DNA of 64,000 nt, taken from assembly GCF_009189165.1 (NCBI RefSeq), contig NZ_CP045118.1, positions 4,278,001 to 4,342,000 on the forward strand, written 5' to 3'. Below are positions 26,857 to 35,417 of this stretch, one piece after another (the stretch's first letter is position 1; every line of letters begins with the position of its first letter). The notes under the pieces are model-generated. The model did no database searches, was not told the DNA's origin, and saw only the letters and a list, made by a program, of their open reading frames with translations. The position numbers and the translations under genes are program-made. This stretch comes from Pseudomonas sp. SCB32. Its GTDB lineage: Bacteria; Pseudomonadota; Gammaproteobacteria; Pseudomonadales; Pseudomonadaceae.

Positions 26857-28824
26857 TTAGAAGGAGTACTTGACGTTGAAGCCGACGTTGTCGCGGTCGC
26901 GGCTGGCGTTGTCCTTGCCTGCACCGTAGAACTCGGTGTATTGCAGTTCGGCTTCCAGGGCGTTCAGGTAGGTGGCCTTGACGCCCAGGGTGTAGGCCTG
27001 GCGGCCTTCGATGAAGTTGCCGGTCTGGTAGGAGTTGCCTTCGAAGTCGTCCTTGTAGACGGCGTACGGCGAGACGTTCACGCCGGCGAATACGTCGTTC
27101 CAGGTACCCGAGAGCAGCAGGGTGTAGCCGTAGGCGTCGCGGTTGACCTGATCGTCACGGTTGTAGCCGGAGATGTAGGCGCCGTTGGCGCGACCGGAGT
27201 AGTAGCGGGTCGTGCCATCGTAGGCGGTGTACTGCAGGCTGCTGGCGCGCAGGTGCTCGGAGGCCAGCTCCGCCACGCCCATCAGCGAGTCGAAGGACAA
27301 CTGCGGACCGAAGTTGTAGATGGTGCCCAGCGAGGTGTTGAAGGCCTCGACGCGATCATAGTTGTGGATCTGGTCGCGGATCGACACCGGACGGCCGCCG
27401 ATGTTCACGGTCTTGCCGCTGGCCAGCTGCGGCGCCTGGCTGAGCAGGTCGCCCAGCAGGTCGTTGGTGGTAGCGACACCGATCGGCAGGTTCGGGCGGT
27501 AGGCCAGCTCACCGAACACCGAGGCATCGGCCACGGTGGTGTTGAAGCTGACGCCGTACATGCGGATGTTCTCGACGTACTCGCGACGAGCGTTTACCTG
27601 GTTGGCGACGTCCACCGCCGCCGCGCCATTGACCAGGCCCAGCACCTGCCCGGCCATGGCGTTGCCGCTGCCGGCGGCGGCCATGAGTTGGTCATAGGAA
27701 GAGAAGCCGCCCAGGCCGGCCAGCTTGTCGATGTCCAGACCGGCGTAGCTGCTGTTCAGGTCGGCGTAGATGGTCGGCTCTTTGGCGTGGTAGTTGACGA
27801 AGTAGAAGCCAAACTCGGTGGAGTTCAGTTGTTCGGCAATGTAGTGGAAGGCCACGCCGAACTGGCCGTCGTTCTTGGCATTGAGGTCCTTGCCGACGCT
27901 GGCGACCTTGAACACGCCGTTGGAATCCAGGTACTGGGTACCCTGCAGGCCGCCAACGTGGGCCGCCGAGAGCTGCGGATAGAGGCTCTGGAACATCGGG
28001 TTGGCCAGTGCGCCGACGGTGGTGTAGGCAGTGTTGCCGCCATCGGCGAACAGGTCGGTCTCGGAGAAGAAGGTGCCGACCGGGTCGATGCGGGTTTCCT
28101 TCCAGTTCGACTGGTAGAAGGTGTCCATCGACAGGCTGTCGGTCAGGCCGATGTTGAAGCTCACGGCTTCCACCGGCATCAACACTTCCTTGAGCTCGGC
28201 ACCGGGCAGGCGGAACTTGGCGGCATCCACCGGGTTGGTGGTGTTCACGCCGCCACGGTAGAAGAGGCCCTCGCCCCAGTTGAACACCTGGCGACCCAGG
28301 CGCCCGGTCACCGGATGCTCGGCCACGTCCCAGTTGCCATAGACATAGGCATCGAGGATTTCGGCGCGGCTGCCGGCGGTATCGCGCGTGCCATCGGTGA
28401 AGCGGTCGTTGTTGGGGTAGCTCTGGCTCGGCTGCGGCGGCTGGTTGTTATCGTAGTAGTCGTTGCGCTTGTCCATGATCTGGGTGTCATAGAAAGCCGA
28501 ACCGCGCACGAACATGCCGTAGTTCTTGTAGGTCGCTTCCATGTCGGAAGTGATCTTGTACACCTCGGAAACCAGGCCGGTATCGAAGTTGCGGTTGCCG
28601 TCGTTGCCGTTGATGTCGTTGTTGGTCTTGTCCTGCCCCTGCACACGCCACAGGGTGCCGTACGAAACCGTGGTATCGATCGAGCCGCTCACCTCGTTGT
28701 CGAGGAAACTGAACTCGACGGCGGCGGCCTGCACCGACATCAGCAGCGGCAGGACACCTGCCAGAGCAAAACCCGCGCGAGCAGGTGCGAAACGCAAGAT
28801 GCTCTTGCGAACCGGGATTTCCAT
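26857..28824 (-). CDS. DUF1302 outer-membrane beta-barrel protein
   Basis: 655 residues starting MEIPVRKSILRFAPARAGFA, with a signal peptide ending near VQA-AAV. The mature sequence alternates polar and aromatic residues as in a large beta-barrel and ends NVGFNVKYSF, an outer-membrane insertion signal with a terminal Phe. The DUF1302 opening (FSFLDNEVSGSIDTTVSYG) and GRLGRQVFNWGEGLFYRGG are visible. It is the likely outer-membrane component of this module. RBS GGAGTGAG precedes the ATG. It is the first gene of a two-gene operon ending at the terminator 25386-25413. Confidence 0.93.
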   Translation of the reverse strand: MEIPVRKSILRFAPARAGFALAGVLPLLMSVQAAAVEFSFLDNEVSGSIDTTVSYGTLWRVQGQDKTNNDINGNDGNRNFDTGLVSEVYKITSDMEATYKNYGMFVRGSAFYDTQIMDKRNDYYDNNQPPQPSQSYPNNDRFTDGTRDTAGSRAEILDAYVYGNWDVAEHPVTGRLGRQVFNWGEGLFYRGGVNTTNPVDAAKFRLPGAELKEVLMPVEAVSFNIGLTDSLSMDTFYQSNWKETRIDPVGTFFSETDLFADGGNTAYTTVGALANPMFQSLYPQLSAAHVGGLQGTQYLDSNGVFKVASVGKDLNAKNDGQFGVAFHYIAEQLNSTEFGFYFVNYHAKEPTIYADLNSSYAGLDIDKLAGLGGFSSYDQLMAAAGSGNAMAGQVLGLVNGAAAVDVANQVNARREYVENIRMYGVSFNTTVADASVFGELAYRPNLPIGVATTNDLLGDLLSQAPQLASGKTVNIGGRPVSIRDQIHNYDRVEAFNTSLGTIYNFGPQLSFDSLMGVAELASEHLRASSLQYTAYDGTTRYYSGRANGAYISGYNRDDQVNRDAYGYTLLLSGTWNDVFAGVNVSPYAVYKDDFEGNSYQTGNFIEGRQAYTLGVKATYLNALEAELQYTEFYGAGKDNASRDRDNVGFNVKYSF

Positions 28825-29077
28825 TTGGACTCACTCCATGGACTGATCATTCTGTATGGGCGCCACCACTGCGGGCGGTTCGCCTTGTCAGCCGTTATTC
28901 CACGGCCTTGTTGTCGTCGATCTGAAGGAAACTCCCCCAAGGTGCTCGACACGCCCCCGGCCCAATGACCAGGCAAAGGCTAAGCGGGATCGGCCGGTGC
29001 AACGCCGATGCCAATTGCTGTAAACGCGCTGAATCTACTTACAAAATTTAAAGATATGGCCCGCTACTTTTTGTGAC

Positions 29078-29106
29078 TGGTCATTCACTGACCAAACCCA
29101 CTGACC
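29078..29106. promoter_or_regulatory. inverted and direct repeats upstream of the DUF1302 operon
   Basis: TGGTCA (29078-29083) and TGACCA (29089-29094) are perfect arms around TTCAC, and CACTGACC occurs twice (29086-29093 and 29099-29106) 13 bp apart. The site sits about 255 bp upstream of the DUF1302 start, next to the AT-rich stretch around 29035-29075 that probably holds its promoter. The 486-bp spacer 28825-29310 contains this site, the pepN terminator, and no ORF that I would call a gene. Confidence 0.4.
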
Positions 29107-29234
29107 GATTGCGCCATCAGTCTCTCGAAATGGCGCATTCCGCCCCTGGAAGGCCCGACGCAGACAGGGCGGCACCCTGGCGCCAATTCACTCCAGCGAT
29201 AAGTCGACCATCGTTTAATTTCGATAAGTAACAA

Positions 29235-29268
29235 AAAGGTGTTACCAGCCAATACTGGTAACACCTTT
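29235..29268 (-). terminator. strong intrinsic terminator of pepN
   Basis: AAAGGTGTTACCAG (29235-29248) and CTGGTAACACCTTT (29255-29268) are perfect 14-bp arms around CCAATA; on the minus strand the stem is followed by TTTTTG. A second stem, GGCGCTCC-GAAC-GGAGCGCC (29281-29300), lies between it and the pepN stop codon. Confidence 0.88.
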
Positions 29269-29310
29269 AGCGAGGCAGGTGGCGCTCCGAACGGAGCGCC
29301 GGAGGGAGGA

Positions 29311-31968
29311 TCAGGCGAGGCTCTTGCTTACAACCTCGAAGACATCGCTGGACAGTTCGCCGGAAGCCAGGATGCGCTCCAGCTCGGCACGCATCAGCGC
29401 CTGACGCCCAGGCGCGTACTTGCGCCAGCGGGTCAGCGGGGTCAGCAGGCGCGAAGCGATCTGCGGGTTGAGCGCGTTGAGGGTGATGATCTGGTCAGCG
29501 AGGAAACGGTAGCCGGCGCCGTCCGCGCGATGGAAGTTCACCGCGTTCTGGTTGGCGAAGGCGCCGATCAGGGCGCGGATCTTGTTCGGGTTCTTCAGGG
29601 TGAAGGCCGAATGCTTCATCAGCTCCTGCACGCGCTCCAGTCCACCCGGCAGCGTGCAGCCTGCCTGGACGCTGAACCACTGGTCCATCACCAGCGGGTC
29701 TTCCTTGAAGTAGTCGGCGAACATCGCCAGCGCTTCGCCCTTCTCGGTCTCGAACGACGAATTGACCAGCACGGCCAGCGCAGTCAGGCGCTCGGTCATG
29801 TTGTCGCAATCCTTGTACTGCTCCTGGCAGGCGGCCAGCACTTCGGCCTTGCCGCTCTGCATCAGGTAGGACAGGGAAATGTTCTGCAGGCTGCGGCGAG
29901 CGATGTGCGAGGCCTCCGCGACGTAGGCGGTCTCGCGGGACTGCTTGCGGTTGGCCTGGTAACGCTCCCACAGCGGCTCGTGCAGCGCCGCGCCGATCTG
30001 CTGGCGGGCGAACTCGCGGGCCGCGTGGATGGCCTCGACGTCAGCCACTTCGCTGATCTCGGTGAGGTACGCCTCGCTGGGCAGCGAAAGCATCTCGGCG
30101 ACCATGGCCTGGTCCAGACCGGTATCCAGCAGCAGGGTGCGGAAGGCAGTGATCAGGCGCGCATCGAGCACCAGCTTCTCGCCGCGCTGGTGCTGGCCGA
30201 TCAGCTCCTGCAGCACCTGCACGGACAGCTGCTGGCCGGCTTCCCAGCGGTTGAAGCCGTCCTCGTCGTGCTGCATAAGGAACATCAACTGGTCGCGATC
30301 GTACGGGAAGCTCAGCTTCACCGGCGCGGAGAAGCCACGCAGCAGCGACGGCAGCGGTTTCTCGGCGATGCCGACGAAGGTGAAGGATTGCTCGGCCTCG
30401 GTGACCTGCAGCACGCGATCGCTGCCGTGGGCGTGCTCCTCGCCCTGCAGACGCAGCGACAGGGCGTTGCCCAGCTTGTCGATCAGGCCCATCTGCACCG
30501 GGATGACGAAAGGCTGTTTCTCGCTCTGCCCCGGCGTGGCCGGGCAGCTCTGGCGGAAGGTCAGGGTGTAGCTCTGCGCCGCGGCGTCGAAGCGCTCCTC
30601 CACCGCCAGGCGCGGGGTGCCGGATTGGCTGTACCAGCGCTTGAACTGGGTCAGGTCGACGCCGTTGGCGTCTTCCATGGCCTTGACGAAGTCGTCGCAG
30701 GTCACGGCCTGGCCGTCATGGCGCTCGAAGTACAGGTCGGTGCCCTTGCGGAAGCCGTCGGCGCCCAGCAGGGTGTGGATCATGCGCACCACTTCCGAAC
30801 CCTTCTCGTAGACGGTCAGGGTGTAGAAGTTGGAAATCTCGATGAAGGAATCCGGGCGCACCGGGTGCGCCATGGGGCCGGCGTCCTCGGCGAACTGGTT
30901 GGTGCGCAGGAAGGCCACGTCCTCGACGCGCTTGACGGTGCGCGAGTTCATGTCGGCGGAGAACTCGCTGTCACGGAATACGGTGAAGCCTTCCTTGAGC
31001 GACAGCTGGAACCAGTCGCGGCAGGTCACGCGGTTGCCCGACCAGTTGTGGAAGTACTCGTGGGCGACCACGCCTTCGACACGCTGGTGCGCGGCGTCGG
31101 TAGCGGTCTCGGCCTTGGCCAGCACGCAGCTGGAGTTGAAGATGTTGAGGCCCTTGTTCTCCATGGCGCCCATGTTGAAGTCGTTGACCGCGACGATCAT
31201 GAAGATGTCCAGGTCGTACTCGCGGCCGTAGACCTTCTCGTCCCAGCGCATTGAGTTCTTCAGGCTGTCCATGGCGTGCTGGACCTTGTCGATGTTCTCC
31301 GGCTCGACGTAGATGCGCAGCGTCACGTCGCGCTCGCTCATCGTGTTGAACTGGTCTTCCACGCACCAGAGGTCACCGGCGACCAGGGCGAACAGGTAGG
31401 CCGGTTTCTTGAACGGGTCCTGCCAGGTCGCCCAGTGGCGACCACCCTCTTCCGAGCCGCTGGCCACCGGGTTGCCGTTGGACAGGAGCACAGGGTACTT
31501 GTGCTGCTCGGCCGACAGCGTGGTGGTGAAGCTGCTCATCACGTCCGGGCGGTCGAGGTAATAGGTGATCTTGCGGAAGCCTTCGGCCTCGCACTGGGTG
31601 CAGAACATCTTGCCGGACTTGTACAGGCCTTCCAGCGCGGTGTTGCTTTCCGGGTGGATGCGCACGGTGCTGTCGACGGTGAAGGTCTTGGCGGTCGGTT
31701 GCAGGGTCAGGTGGTTCTCGTCGAGCTGGTACTGGCCGGCTTCCAGGGCCTGGTCATCCAGCGCCACCGACAGCAACTCCAGCTGCTGGCCGTCGAGCAC
31801 CAGCGGCGGCAGGCCGTCGCCGCGCTCCGGATTGCGGCGCATCACCAGCTGGGCGTGGACCAGCGTGTGGTCCTCGTACAGCTCGAAGGTCAGGTTGGTC
31901 TCGTCGATCAGGTACTCAGGCGCCTGATAATCCTTGAGGTAGATGACTTTCGGTTGCTCGGTACGCAT
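29311..31968 (-). CDS. pepN: aminopeptidase N (M1 family)
   Basis: 885 residues, full length for a bacterial PepN. The substrate-binding GAMEN motif (FNMGAMENKGLNIF) is followed by the zinc motif HEYFH at residues 303-307 and the third ligand Glu326 in LKEGFTVFRDSEFS, the HExxH-x18-E pattern. The enzyme is a cytoplasmic zinc aminopeptidase that removes N-terminal residues from peptides. RBS AAGGGG lies upstream of ATG 31968. The gene is monocistronic, with a strong terminator downstream. Confidence 0.97.
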   Translation of the reverse strand: MRTEQPKVIYLKDYQAPEYLIDETNLTFELYEDHTLVHAQLVMRRNPERGDGLPPLVLDGQQLELLSVALDDQALEAGQYQLDENHLTLQPTAKTFTVDSTVRIHPESNTALEGLYKSGKMFCTQCEAEGFRKITYYLDRPDVMSSFTTTLSAEQHKYPVLLSNGNPVASGSEEGGRHWATWQDPFKKPAYLFALVAGDLWCVEDQFNTMSERDVTLRIYVEPENIDKVQHAMDSLKNSMRWDEKVYGREYDLDIFMIVAVNDFNMGAMENKGLNIFNSSCVLAKAETATDAAHQRVEGVVAHEYFHNWSGNRVTCRDWFQLSLKEGFTVFRDSEFSADMNSRTVKRVEDVAFLRTNQFAEDAGPMAHPVRPDSFIEISNFYTLTVYEKGSEVVRMIHTLLGADGFRKGTDLYFERHDGQAVTCDDFVKAMEDANGVDLTQFKRWYSQSGTPRLAVEERFDAAAQSYTLTFRQSCPATPGQSEKQPFVIPVQMGLIDKLGNALSLRLQGEEHAHGSDRVLQVTEAEQSFTFVGIAEKPLPSLLRGFSAPVKLSFPYDRDQLMFLMQHDEDGFNRWEAGQQLSVQVLQELIGQHQRGEKLVLDARLITAFRTLLLDTGLDQAMVAEMLSLPSEAYLTEISEVADVEAIHAAREFARQQIGAALHEPLWERYQANRKQSRETAYVAEASHIARRSLQNISLSYLMQSGKAEVLAACQEQYKDCDNMTERLTALAVLVNSSFETEKGEALAMFADYFKEDPLVMDQWFSVQAGCTLPGGLERVQELMKHSAFTLKNPNKIRALIGAFANQNAVNFHRADGAGYRFLADQIITLNALNPQIASRLLTPLTRWRKYAPGRQALMRAELERILASGELSSDVFEVVSKSLA

Positions 31969-32115
31969 GGCTTTTGGCCCCTTGGAAGGCGGCAGGCAGG
32001 ATGGGCCGGCCGGAGGAATACTGACTCTAGCGATTGGGAACGGCGCGGGCGAATCGGGAACGCATCTATCCCTAGATGCTATCCCTGGGCCGGAAATTCA
32101 ATGCAGGTTCGATCA

Positions 32116-32253
32116 GAACCTATTTACGATCTTGCGAGCTGGAGCCGTAGTTGGCGAAAAGGGCCCGAAGAGCGGAGCTTACGTGCTGTAAATGAGCATC
32201 TGAGGGCGCTTTTCAACGCCCTACGGCCGACGCAGCAGATCGTAAACAGGCTC
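32116..32253. repeat. 138-bp element with terminal inverted repeats (MITE-like)
   Basis: The left end GAACCTATTTACGATCT (32116-32132) and the right end AGATCGTAAACAGGCTC (32237-32253) are imperfect inverted repeats (15 of 17 matching). The trinucleotide TCA flanks both ends (32113-32115 and 32254-32256), like a 3-bp target duplication; the right copy is the stop codon of the DUF2797 gene on the minus strand. Inside are a short hairpin (AGGGCG 32203-32208 / CGCCCT 32217-32222) and TAAATGAGCAT. The other part of the 285-bp spacer holds a perfect hairpin GCATCTA-TCCC-TAGATGC (32062-32079). No ORF is present. Confidence 0.55.
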
Positions 32254-33081
32254 TCAGGCGCTGATGGCAAGCTGGTACGCAGTGAACTTGCGCACGTTGA
32301 TCACGCCGGTATCGAAGATCAGGTACTGGCCCTTGATACCCTGCAGCGTACCCTCGACCACCGGCGTCTTGTCCAGATCGAAGCTGGTGATCTTGGCCAG
32401 GTAAGCCTCCACCGGATAGCTGATCTCGATGGGGTCCATGTCGAGCACCGGCTGGATCGCCTGCAGGCCGAAGCGCTGCTGCAGGGCGACGATGCCCTCG
32501 GCGCAGGTGTCGAACAGTTGCTCGCGGATTGCCACCAGGTCCAGTGGCTCGGCTTCGCCCTTGAGCAGCGCGCGCCAGTTGGTGCGGTCTGCGACCTGGC
32601 TGCGCAGCAGGTCTTCGACGAAGCCGGACTGCTGGCGGGTCGCCACGCGCATGATCGGCAGCGCCTGGCGCGCGCCCTGGTCGATCCAGCGGGTCGGCAC
32701 CTGGGTGGCACGGGTGATGCCCACCTTCACGCCCGACGAATTGGCCAGGTAGACCACGTGGTCGGTCATGCAGAAGCGCTCGCCCCACTCCGGTTCGCGG
32801 CAGGAGCCGTCCTCGAAGTGGCACTTCTCCGGGCTCATGATGCAGCTGTCGCACTGCGCCAGCTTGGTGAAGCAGGGGTAGCAGTAGCCCTGGGCGAAGC
32901 TCTTCTTGGTCTTGCGCCCGCAGTGGCAGCAGTTGATCTCGCCCAGGTACTCCAGGCGCAGGGTCTTGCCGATCAGCGGGTTTACCGGGACTTCCGTCTC
33001 GCCGAGGCGGAAGGCGTATTGCACGGGGCTTTCCAGGCGCGCTGACATCTTGCTCAGGGCGCCGCGTCCAAGCTCTACCAT
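32254..33081 (-). CDS. DUF2797 Cys-rich protein
   Basis: 275 residues. The N-terminal third holds ten cysteines in zinc-site spacing (Cys51, 52, 54, 67, 70, 77, 80, 87, 94, 104), and the middle holds a GIY-YIG-like strand pattern (VVYLANSSGVKVGIT, 109-123, then Arg131). This matches DUF2797, a family of unknown function that may be a nuclease-fold nucleic-acid-binding protein. The start ATG 33081 has no strong ribosome site; ATG 33048 is an alternative. It follows the DUF1315 gene by 13 bp. A 138-bp repeat element ends exactly at its stop codon. Confidence 0.85.
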   Translation of the reverse strand: MVELGRGALSKMSARLESPVQYAFRLGETEVPVNPLIGKTLRLEYLGEINCCHCGRKTKKSFAQGYCYPCFTKLAQCDSCIMSPEKCHFEDGSCREPEWGERFCMTDHVVYLANSSGVKVGITRATQVPTRWIDQGARQALPIMRVATRQQSGFVEDLLRSQVADRTNWRALLKGEAEPLDLVAIREQLFDTCAEGIVALQQRFGLQAIQPVLDMDPIEISYPVEAYLAKITSFDLDKTPVVEGTLQGIKGQYLIFDTGVINVRKFTAYQLAISA

Positions 33082-33094
33082 CAGAAAGCAGCCA

Positions 33095-33355
33095 TCAATG
33101 CAGGGTATTGGTCGAGAACAGGATGTTCGGGATCGGTTCGGCGTGGGACTCGCATTCCTGCGGACCCATGTAGCCGGTGCGCTGGTCTTCGGGCAGGTTC
33201 TTCAGCTCCCAGGCGATCACGGCCTGCAGCGACAGTTCCTTCTGCTCCTGGGACAGCTTGCGGCCGTCGGGCCACTTGCCGATTTCCACGGCGAGCTTGA
33301 GGCTCTCGTAGAGCTCGGGGGTGATGTTCTGGATCATTTCGGCGAAGGACGACAT
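33095..33355 (-). CDS. DUF1315 (YeaC-like) small protein
   Basis: 86 residues starting MSSFAEMIQNITPELYESLK, with the DUF1315/YeaC core KWPDGRKLSQEQKELSLQAV and GYMGPQECE. It is a small soluble helical protein of unknown function. It forms a two-gene operon with DUF2797, an arrangement I also recall as PA3085-PA3084. GGAG lies just upstream of the ATG. Confidence 0.88.
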   Translation of the reverse strand: MSSFAEMIQNITPELYESLKLAVEIGKWPDGRKLSQEQKELSLQAVIAWELKNLPEDQRTGYMGPQECESHAEPIPNILFSTNTLH

Positions 33356-33463
33356 GGGCCGGCTCCTGCTGGAGAAAACAAAGCCGGCATTCTACCGGGC
33401 CAAAGGCGTTGGCGCACGAACAGAGGTCAGGCGGTAGATGATTACCGGCAGGCGCGCGCTCTG

Positions 33464-33544
33464 CGCGCGATTCGTGGGCATGGCCCACTCCTACCGGTGG
33501 ATACACCGGGACACGCGCTCCTGTAGGAGCGCGCCATACGCGGG
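33464..33544. repeat. REP units in the DUF1315-rhomboid spacer
   Basis: Two REP-type halves occur here: one around 33464-33496 (GTGGGCATGGCCCACTCCTACC) and one around 33516-33544 (GCTCCTGTAGGAGCGCGCC). Both carry the CTCCTAC / GTAGGAG core seen at 21535-21596 and 45364-45411. GCTCCTGTAGGAGC is itself a perfect 14-bp palindrome. Confidence 0.65.
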
Positions 33545-33573
33545 ACGCGCTGGCATGGCCCACGCCCGCCGCG

Positions 33574-34440
33574 TCAATGCCCGGCGCGGCGCGCCAGCAA
33601 TCCGCTGATCAGGCCGCTCAGGCAACCAGCGACCAGCCCGCCGACGTGCGCGCCATTGGCGATGGAGCCGAAGCCGAGCAGGTCGATCACCCCGGACAGG
33701 CACACCAGCAGCCAGATCAGCATCATCGCCACCACGCCCTTGGGCAGGTGGTAAGCCGGGGTCGGCGCCATGCGCTGGAAGATCCAGCAATGGCCGAGCA
33801 GCCCGTAGAGCACGCCGGACAGGCCGCCGAACAGGCTCGACCCACTGACGCCGTACTGCACGACGTTGGAGACCAGTCCAAAGCTCAGGCTCAGGCCCAG
33901 CAGCATCCAGCCACCCTGGCGGTACTCGATGCGCCGCCCCAGCTCCCAGTACCACATGCCGTTCATCGCCAGGTGCAGCCAGCCGAAGTGAATCAGCATC
34001 GGTGTGACCAGCCGCCACCATTGCCCGGATGCCAACGTCTCGGACAGCGGCACGAACACCAGCTGGTCCTCGCTGACCATGCGGAAATCCTGGAACGTCA
34101 GCCAGCGCATCGTCTCCGGGTAGGTACCGAGCAGGGTCACGGCGGCGACGAGGCAGGTCACCAGCAACACCGCAGCGGTCATCCAGCTCAGTTTCAGCTG
34201 CTCCAGCAACCCCGGTCCGGCACGTCGGCGCTCGGCCTGCACGCTGAACTGCGGGTCACCCTGCGGATAACGCTCGTACAGGGTACGCACCTGCTCGGCC
34301 AACTGGGCATTGGGCACCCAGAGCACCTGCTCGCCCGATTCCTCACTGACCCGGAAGGGAACGTTCAGACGCCGCAGCAGAGTGACGAACTCACCCAGGT
34401 CGACCGCCGCCGGCAGCCGTATCGCTTCAACCACACTCAC
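33574..34440 (-). CDS. GlpG-type rhomboid intramembrane serine protease
   Basis: 288 residues if translation begins at GTG 34440, which overlaps the upstream TGA as GTGA; an ATG start is not available near. A cytoplasmic N-terminal domain (about 1-85) precedes six transmembrane segments. Catalytic Ser208 lies in FGGLSGVLYG and catalytic His265 in ANGAHVGG; the helix HFGWLHLAMN (151-160) supplies the oxyanion-site residues. The enzyme cleaves membrane-protein substrates within the bilayer. It is translationally coupled to the phosphoesterase gene and, through it, to nadK. Confidence 0.9.
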   Translation of the reverse strand: MSVVEAIRLPAAVDLGEFVTLLRRLNVPFRVSEESGEQVLWVPNAQLAEQVRTLYERYPQGDPQFSVQAERRRAGPGLLEQLKLSWMTAAVLLVTCLVAAVTLLGTYPETMRWLTFQDFRMVSEDQLVFVPLSETLASGQWWRLVTPMLIHFGWLHLAMNGMWYWELGRRIEYRQGGWMLLGLSLSFGLVSNVVQYGVSGSSLFGGLSGVLYGLLGHCWIFQRMAPTPAYHLPKGVVAMMLIWLLVCLSGVIDLLGFGSIANGAHVGGLVAGCLSGLISGLLARRAGH

Positions 34441-35417
34441 GCATCGCCCTCCGGACGCTTCACATCCACCCACACGAATTTGCTGCGTTCCAGCCGCGTT
34501 TCGTCGTCCAGCCGATAGGCCGCCAGCTTGCCGTACATCACCGCGCTGTAGTCCAGGCAGGCCAGGTTGGGCCGGATCGGCGCCGGCGTGCCGCGCCGCC
34601 AGTAGTGGCCAACGAAGAGCAGCGGCTCGTCGGCGCCGTAGGTCAGCAGGCGGGACTTCTGCTCCTCGCTCAGGCGCTCGCTGGCCACCTCATCGGGCAG
34701 CCCATCAGGCTGGAACACGATGTCGCCGTAGGTCTCCGGCGCGCGATCCTCCGCCCAGAACTTGGTGCGGAAGAAGGCGCGGGTGAAGCCGTCGCTACCG
34801 GTCAGGGTCAGGCCGTTGGGCAAGCGCATGTCGGTGCCGCGCAGCAGGCGGTCACAGGCTTGCTGGGCGAAGCTGCCCGGCTCGGCGGTGGCCTTGAGGA
34901 AGGCCTCGTCGATGCGACCATCGTGGAACTGCTGGCGCAGCGCGTCGATCACGTCGTGGTCCCAGCAGGCGTGAACCATGCGGAAGTGCCCGGCGTCGAG
35001 GAACAGCGGCATCTCCTGGAACCAGCCGAGGAAATCCCGCCAGTCCGCCGGATGGCCTTCAAATTGATCCAGGGTTTCCTTGATCAGCCTGGCGTGGCGC
35101 GGCGTGTGCTCGCGCACGTACTGCCGGCCACTGCCGGGCGCCGCCGGGGTCGACCAGCCGAGGGCATTGAACTCGTGGTTACCCATGATGCACAGCGCTT
35201 CACCGACGGCGACCATGTCGTGCACCCGGTGCAGCGCCTCGCGGATGCGCGGCCCGCGGTCAATGATGTCGCCGAGGAACAGCGCCTGCCGCCGGGCGTG
35301 CCGCCAGACACCGCCCTGCAACCGGTAGCCGAGGCGCTCCAGCAGATAATCCAGGGTATTGGCGCAGCCGTGGATGTCGCCGATCAGGTCATAACCGCGT
35401 GAGGGGTCGAGTTCCAT
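34437..35417 (-). CDS. PPP-family metallophosphoesterase (serine/threonine-phosphatase-like)
   Basis: 326 residues from ATG 35417, whose first base is also the last base of the nadK TGA stop (TGATG). The dinuclear-metal motifs are intact: GDIHGC, LFLGDIIDRGP, IMGNHEFNALG, and a later His in FVGHYWRRG. This is the PPP fold, as in diadenosine-tetraphosphate hydrolase ApaH and Ser/Thr phosphatases; the exact substrate is not determined. Its 3' end overlaps the rhomboid start by 4 bp. The operon nadK-phosphoesterase-rhomboid is transcribed leftward. Confidence 0.92.
   Translation of the reverse strand: MELDPSRGYDLIGDIHGCANTLDYLLERLGYRLQGGVWRHARRQALFLGDIIDRGPRIREALHRVHDMVAVGEALCIMGNHEFNALGWSTPAAPGSGRQYVREHTPRHARLIKETLDQFEGHPADWRDFLGWFQEMPLFLDAGHFRMVHACWDHDVIDALRQQFHDGRIDEAFLKATAEPGSFAQQACDRLLRGTDMRLPNGLTLTGSDGFTRAFFRTKFWAEDRAPETYGDIVFQPDGLPDEVASERLSEEQKSRLLTYGADEPLLFVGHYWRRGTPAPIRPNLACLDYSAVMYGKLAAYRLDDETRLERSKFVWVDVKRPEGDA

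Noticed and set aside
26809..28968. Long frame antisense to the DUF1302 gene
   Set aside because: The minus strand has a complete signal peptide, barrel and terminal Phe; the antisense product is repetitive and has no ribosome site.
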